Shown here piece after piece: positions 59,601 through 64,000 of a stretch of DNA of 64,000 nucleotides; the first letter of the stretch is position 1; each line of letters begins with the position of its first letter. This DNA comes from Prinia subflava (taxonomy: Eukaryota; Chordata; Aves; Passeriformes; Cisticolidae), in contig NC_086247.1 of NCBI RefSeq assembly GCF_021018805.1, positions 143,329,378 through 143,393,377 of the forward strand, in the 5' to 3' direction. Under the pieces are notes generated by a model. It was not told where the DNA came from and ran no database searches. It saw only the letters and a list, made by a program, of their open reading frames with translations. The position numbers and the translations under genes are program-made.

Positions 59601-62600
59601 GTTCTGGAAGACAACACCCTGCTGACACTTAGAGAAGCATCAGTGAATAAAGTCTGTTGTACAGGCTGCAAAGCCATCTGGACTTTCTGCTGAAAAGGTT
59701 GGACATGGTTTTAGGCAAGATTTTATCACATCTGAAAAAATAAAACCTTCTGTACTCAGTACCTCTTCCAAGGTTGATGTCAGGGTGTTTTTTTTTTTCC
59801 TTTTGTCAGTTGCAAAGCAAAAAAAATGACAAACAGTTGGAAGGCAGTAAGGATGGAGATATGAATCTCTAGAGGAAGCTTTGTCAAAGGTAGTGGAGTA
59901 TAAACAAAAAATAAATTAGTTTTGGTGTTATCAGAAACTGGACAGACTTCGATTTGTATAATAGTTTGTCTGGGTTTCCAGACCACCTATGCAACCCCTC
60001 TGTGAGGCAAAGTACAGATTCACTCAACAGAGGAAGTGAAGAAAATGATTAAACAACAATCATAGGAGGAGAAAGGAAGAAGAAAGACAGGAAGAAAAAG
60101 GTTCAATGGCAGACAGCCTTGAAATTCTTCACATATTTGCTTGTATTATTTTCAGAAATTCCAAGCAGAATGTTTTACCTTGCTGTCCATATTAATCAGT
60201 TCTTGAGTCCAAGAATTTTGTGTACCCTTTGTGTTCTACACCCCCCTTGCTCGGGTTTTGGCAGGACAGTTTCATAGACTGAAAAGGATAGCACAAGGCT
60301 TGTGTGCCAGCTCCTCCTGGCTGAGGATCCCTGTGAGCAGAGCAGGAGAGAGAAACGTGCTGAAAGTAATTTATTGGAGTGCCCTTTAGGTTATGTGCAG
60401 CTTAAGAAGTGAGCTAACAACCAGCGATTACCTTAGAAACACAGATTGGTGAGACAGTTTTATATATTCTGAGAGCTGGGTATGAAGCAGGGTGTTCCTC
60501 TTTTCTCTCCAAAATTGCTGTCTGAATTTCAGGAGATTTTTTTTCTTACCCCACAGCTGTAAAAAGCAGCCCAGATGTGTAATGCCAGACCCCTTAGAGA
60601 TACTTTGAGGTATCATTCCTAAATACAGTGTGCTGGTAAAAGAAATTTATTCATATTTGTATTAGCCTTTTTCTTTCTTTCTGTACAGGAAGAATTGTAC
60701 ATTTCTTGACTTTGACACTGACCTAGCTGAGCAAAATATTGAAGTAGACTGTCTCTCAATTTAATGATCAATATATGGGAATAAATATATTTAAATATTA
60801 TACATAAATTTTATAGGGTTTGGTCAATATGTAGGTAAATTGCTTTGATATTTTTTATAAGTAGATGAATAAATAGAAATAATAATTTTCAATTTAATTA
60901 CTGGTTTTATCCATTTATTCCTTTTCTTCTTCACAAAAAGCTCTTATTTTACTACCCACTGAGAATTAATCACTTAAAACAACTTTCCCATGATGAGAAT
61001 TTTTTCCAAAATATTTTATTTGCTGTGAAAAATCTGAGCTGTAACTGAAAACTGTGACATTGCACTTAACTGCAGGCAGATATTTTACACCTCTCTCCCA
61101 GGAATGGTCACAAGGGAAGGTCATCCCATGGAGGACAGCTCACACAGTGCCTCATGCTCCTGGCCCTGAGTTCTTGCTTAAAGGCGAGTCTGCTGAGGCA
61201 ACAGGTTTTGCCCAAGAGTATTGTCACAAGGTTTAAAAATTGCAATCGCAGGTTTAAGGTGTCAACACTTCAGAGTTTCGTGAGTGGAGGGTGAGGGGAA
61301 GGTGATGGGACAGCAATGTTTGGGATTTAGAACATAGGCTTGAAAGAGAGATTGATTTTTTGGCTTCACATGCGTGTTCTTGGCAGGTATTTAGAAAAGA
61401 AAATCCTCTTTATTTCAGCAGTGTTGTGGTAATTACTTGAGTTTATCCAGTAAGGGACAGCAAATCATGGAAGGGCTGTTTTAATTCTGGCACCAGGCAC
61501 ACAAGTGTCCCAAATGGCTCTGAGGGTGCCTGAGTGGCAATTGGGATTCAGGGTAAATCATGGTTCTGCCTCTGCTAGCACAAAGCCACCGTGGATGATG
61601 ATAACTATCCCTGCTAATTACACATTTGAGAAGAAGCCCAGAGAAGGGTGAGGTACCAAGAAATGTAGTTTCTCTTTACCACCCCTCTCAGCCAAGGGAA
61701 AGTTTATTAGGAAGGTTACAGCGAAATTTCAAGAATCATTACAGCAAATGACAGCAAGATCTTTAACAACAAGAAAGGAGAAATTCCAATGTCTGTATGG
61801 TAATTGCCACACAAAGTATTATATGCCTTGCTCTGCAGTGATTCAGAACGTTGAGTCGTGTCGTGCCTTGCTGGGATCAGCAGTTCAGAATAGATTAAAT
61901 TTGTTTTGGACACTAGCTGCTCCCTGCTTTATCTAACAAAGCCCAAGTGTGCCGGGAAAGGCACTTAATAGCACTGGCCATTAATGAGAGCCATAAACAC
62001 ACAGGCGGAGATTCTCAAAATCATGCTCAGGGGATTTGAGCAAGCACTGTTCTCTCCCTGCTTTGAGCATTTACCCAAGAGCTGCTCACTGGTTAGGCTT
62101 TGGGAGGAGAGTGGACCTCGAACAGCCAAGAGAATTGTATGTGACAAGGGCTTTGCCACCATCACTTTCTAAAGAATATTCATTTTAGTGCACCTAAGCA
62201 AGATAAAGTAAGGAAACTGAAAACTGAAATGATATTTCTCAGCTAAAGGATTGATTTTATTAAAGAGAGGCAACTCATAGTATGAATCTAAAATCTATGG
62301 TTTTTTTACAGAGACCGTAAAAGCATTTTTACAGAGTTAGCCATTCCTAGACACTGGTGGCTTTATAGAGCTTTTATCAAGTTAAAGAAAACCCATTGGT
62401 GCTAATTTATTATCTGTAGTGTACAACAGCTTAACACCTGAGGCTTCTCCTAAAGCAGGCAAAAGGCTGCAAAGCAAACCCTACTTCATTTTTTGAATTA
62501 TTCAGCACTTGCAGCCAACCTTATATGTGCCTCTCTAGGAAGAAGGCTTTAGGATTAATGATCAGTAAAAGAAAAGAAAAAAGGCAAACAAACAACCATT

Positions 62601-64000
62601 CCTTTCTGGTGTTTGTTAGCAGGTGCAGTATTGACTTAATTGGTGTGGACATTCTTCATTACCAGAGCTGTATGCAGAAGGAACAGAGCTGGCAACCTAG
62701 CACGGCCTCCTTTAGGGAACAACTGTTCATGTCAGTGGAAAAGCTTGTTTCCTCTAAATTCATTGAAATGCTACCTGTTGGTAGCATCTCTTTAGAGCAA
62801 GATGAATGCAGACAGCAATGAATCAACTGCAAATAGAGAGGCCCATATATTAGCATCCTAACATTAGCACACTAATGTAAATTTAAAGATTCTAATTAAA
62901 GCTATATGCAAATTTTTTTTCTACTAAACAGAAAACCTTACTTTTTGGAGGAGCTGAGGCATTCGGATTTGACAGCATTTCTTTTTTCAATGGTATGCTT
63001 ATTTTATGTGTTCTATTTTCTTTCAGTCACTCCAGGGGTTTCTGAAACAAATAAAAAGATATGTTATATTGTTTGATTGATTCCCTGTAGTCAAGGGATA
63101 TATTGAGAAAACAGACCAATTTTTTTCACTAAGCTTGTAGAATAAATTTCACTTTGATCTTTATACTTCCTACTGAGGCTACACATTTCTTTTGAGATAT
63201 TTAACACTGATTATTCTCATTTACAGGATCCCATAGTGGTGCTCACATACAAATTCAGAAACTTTTCCATAATGGAAGAACTTGCATCATAGCTTTTGGG
63301 TTCTAAATTTGTCCCTTCCCATCATCCCCAAATACCCCAATAAAACTTGAAGTGTTTCTCCCATTTCAAACTTGATATTTGTGTACAAAAATTCAGTATT
63401 TTAAGAAAATTTCTGTGAACTTTCGAACAGGATCTCTTTGCCATTTATGACTAAAAATTTCACTGAAAATATTTAAAACAAATTTTATCAGGAGATGTTT
63501 GTGGTCTGTAGTAAAAGACTTTCAGATGTAGTGGAGGTCATTCAGCTGGCATTTAGCCACTCAAGAAACCTAAGTGAGAAACCTACCACAGCCTTTAAGC
63601 ATTGCTGGAGCATATGCTTGGTACAAGTCATCAAAATCTGATTATGTGTTTTCTAACAGACCTCCCATTCATTAAAATAGGGTCGAATCTAAAACCTAAA
63701 GAGGTCATTGGGAAACCTAATGCCAAGTTTTACCAAAGATGGGCATTTACCAGTCCTCCCATTCTCATCTTAATTCTTCCATGCATGCTGTACCCTCCCA
63801 ACTCCAGCACAGGCAGTGCCATCATTTTCATAAAGCCCTAAGTTTACTGTGAGGCACAAAAGAAAAATGAGTGAGAGAAGGAATTCTCTTTTTTTAATCC
63901 CATTCTTGAATCTTTTGGGGCGTTTCATCATTCTTCTGTCTGCCACACAGGGACTGTGGTCAAAGTCTGTTTCACACAGCAGCCAGCACAGTGCTGATAT

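Larger units (their letters stand above)
29498..64000 (+). other. ADARB2: ADARB2 intron, 5' portion (continues downstream of window)
   Basis: The intron begins with donor GTGAGA in phase 0 and runs to the window edge, at least 34.5 kb. I looked for the next ADARB2 exon (deaminase-domain text beginning EFADSISQLVTQKF in the human protein as remembered) and did not find it. Repeat content is listed separately: T-rich tract at 30.0 kb, MIR-like SINE at 30.5 kb, CR1 at 32.6 kb, A-rich tract at 40.8 kb, LTR-like insert at 42.2 kb, ERV-L-like LTR at 45.3 kb, long CR1 at 46.5 kb, LTR at 54.5 kb, CR1 at 55.1 kb and TA/TAGA-rich repeat at 56.6 kb. Stretches 33-40.6, 48-54.4 and 57-64 kb are unique sequence without a recognisable gene, though two GC-richer islands occur at 49.3-50.0 and 52.5-52.85 kb. 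Confidence 0.85.

Noticed and set aside
1..64000. CRISPR arrays, tRNA or rRNA genes, prokaryotic-type operons or phage modules
   Set aside because: No spaced short repeats, RNA gene signatures or dense coding; composition and repeats fit a vertebrate gene interior.

Overview
The window looks like bird nuclear DNA, most likely a songbird or another neoavian. It is AT-rich, almost all non-coding, and carries CR1 LINE 3' ends in several ages and subtypes, a degenerate ERV-L-type solo LTR of a kind common in birds, two other LTR-like insertions resembling passerine LTRs, and ancient MIR-like SINE remnants. There are no prokaryotic features, operons, CRISPR arrays, rRNA or tRNA genes that I can support. 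The repeat assignments rest on recognising sequence patterns from memory, without a library search.

One gene is recognisable: ADARB2 (ADAR3/RED2), the brain-enriched, catalytically inactive member of the ADAR family of double-stranded-RNA adenosine deaminases, on the + strand. Two internal coding exons are present. A small 87-bp exon (20731-20817) encodes the short N-terminal segment around [16 protein letters not shown] large 905-bp exon (28593-29497) encodes a basic nuclear-localisation-like segment and both double-stranded-RNA-binding domains. The exons join in frame across a 7,775-bp intron (1 base + 2 bases make a serine codon), with AG/GT borders on both. Exon 1 (start codon and arginine-rich R domain) must lie upstream of base 1, and the deaminase-domain exons downstream of base 64000. 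So the window is the middle of a very large gene.

Layout: 1-20730, end of a long intron (tandem 94-bp repeat near 0.7-1.0 kb, TTA microsatellite at 8.4 kb, CR1 pieces at 10.2, 16.4 and 20.4 kb); 20731-20817, small exon; 20818-28592, intron; 28593-29497, dsRBD exon with a strongly GC- and CpG-rich second half; 29498-64000, start of the next long intron. That last intron holds MIR-like SINE remnants at 30.5 kb, a CR1 3' end at 32.6 kb, an LTR-like insert between 77-bp direct repeats at 42.2-42.9 kb, an ERV-L-like solo LTR at 45.3 kb, a 1.4-kb dead CR1 with reverse-transcriptase remnants at 46.5-47.8 kb, another LTR at 54.5 kb and a CR1 3' end at 55.1 kb.

I found no convincing new protein-coding system. 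The most useful observations are the frame-neutral small exon squeezed between two CR1 3' ends, an in-frame stop 15 bases past the dsRBD-exon donor that would give a deaminase-less protein on intron retention, the GC jump inside the dsRBD exon, and the duplicated flanks around the 42-kb LTR-like insert.
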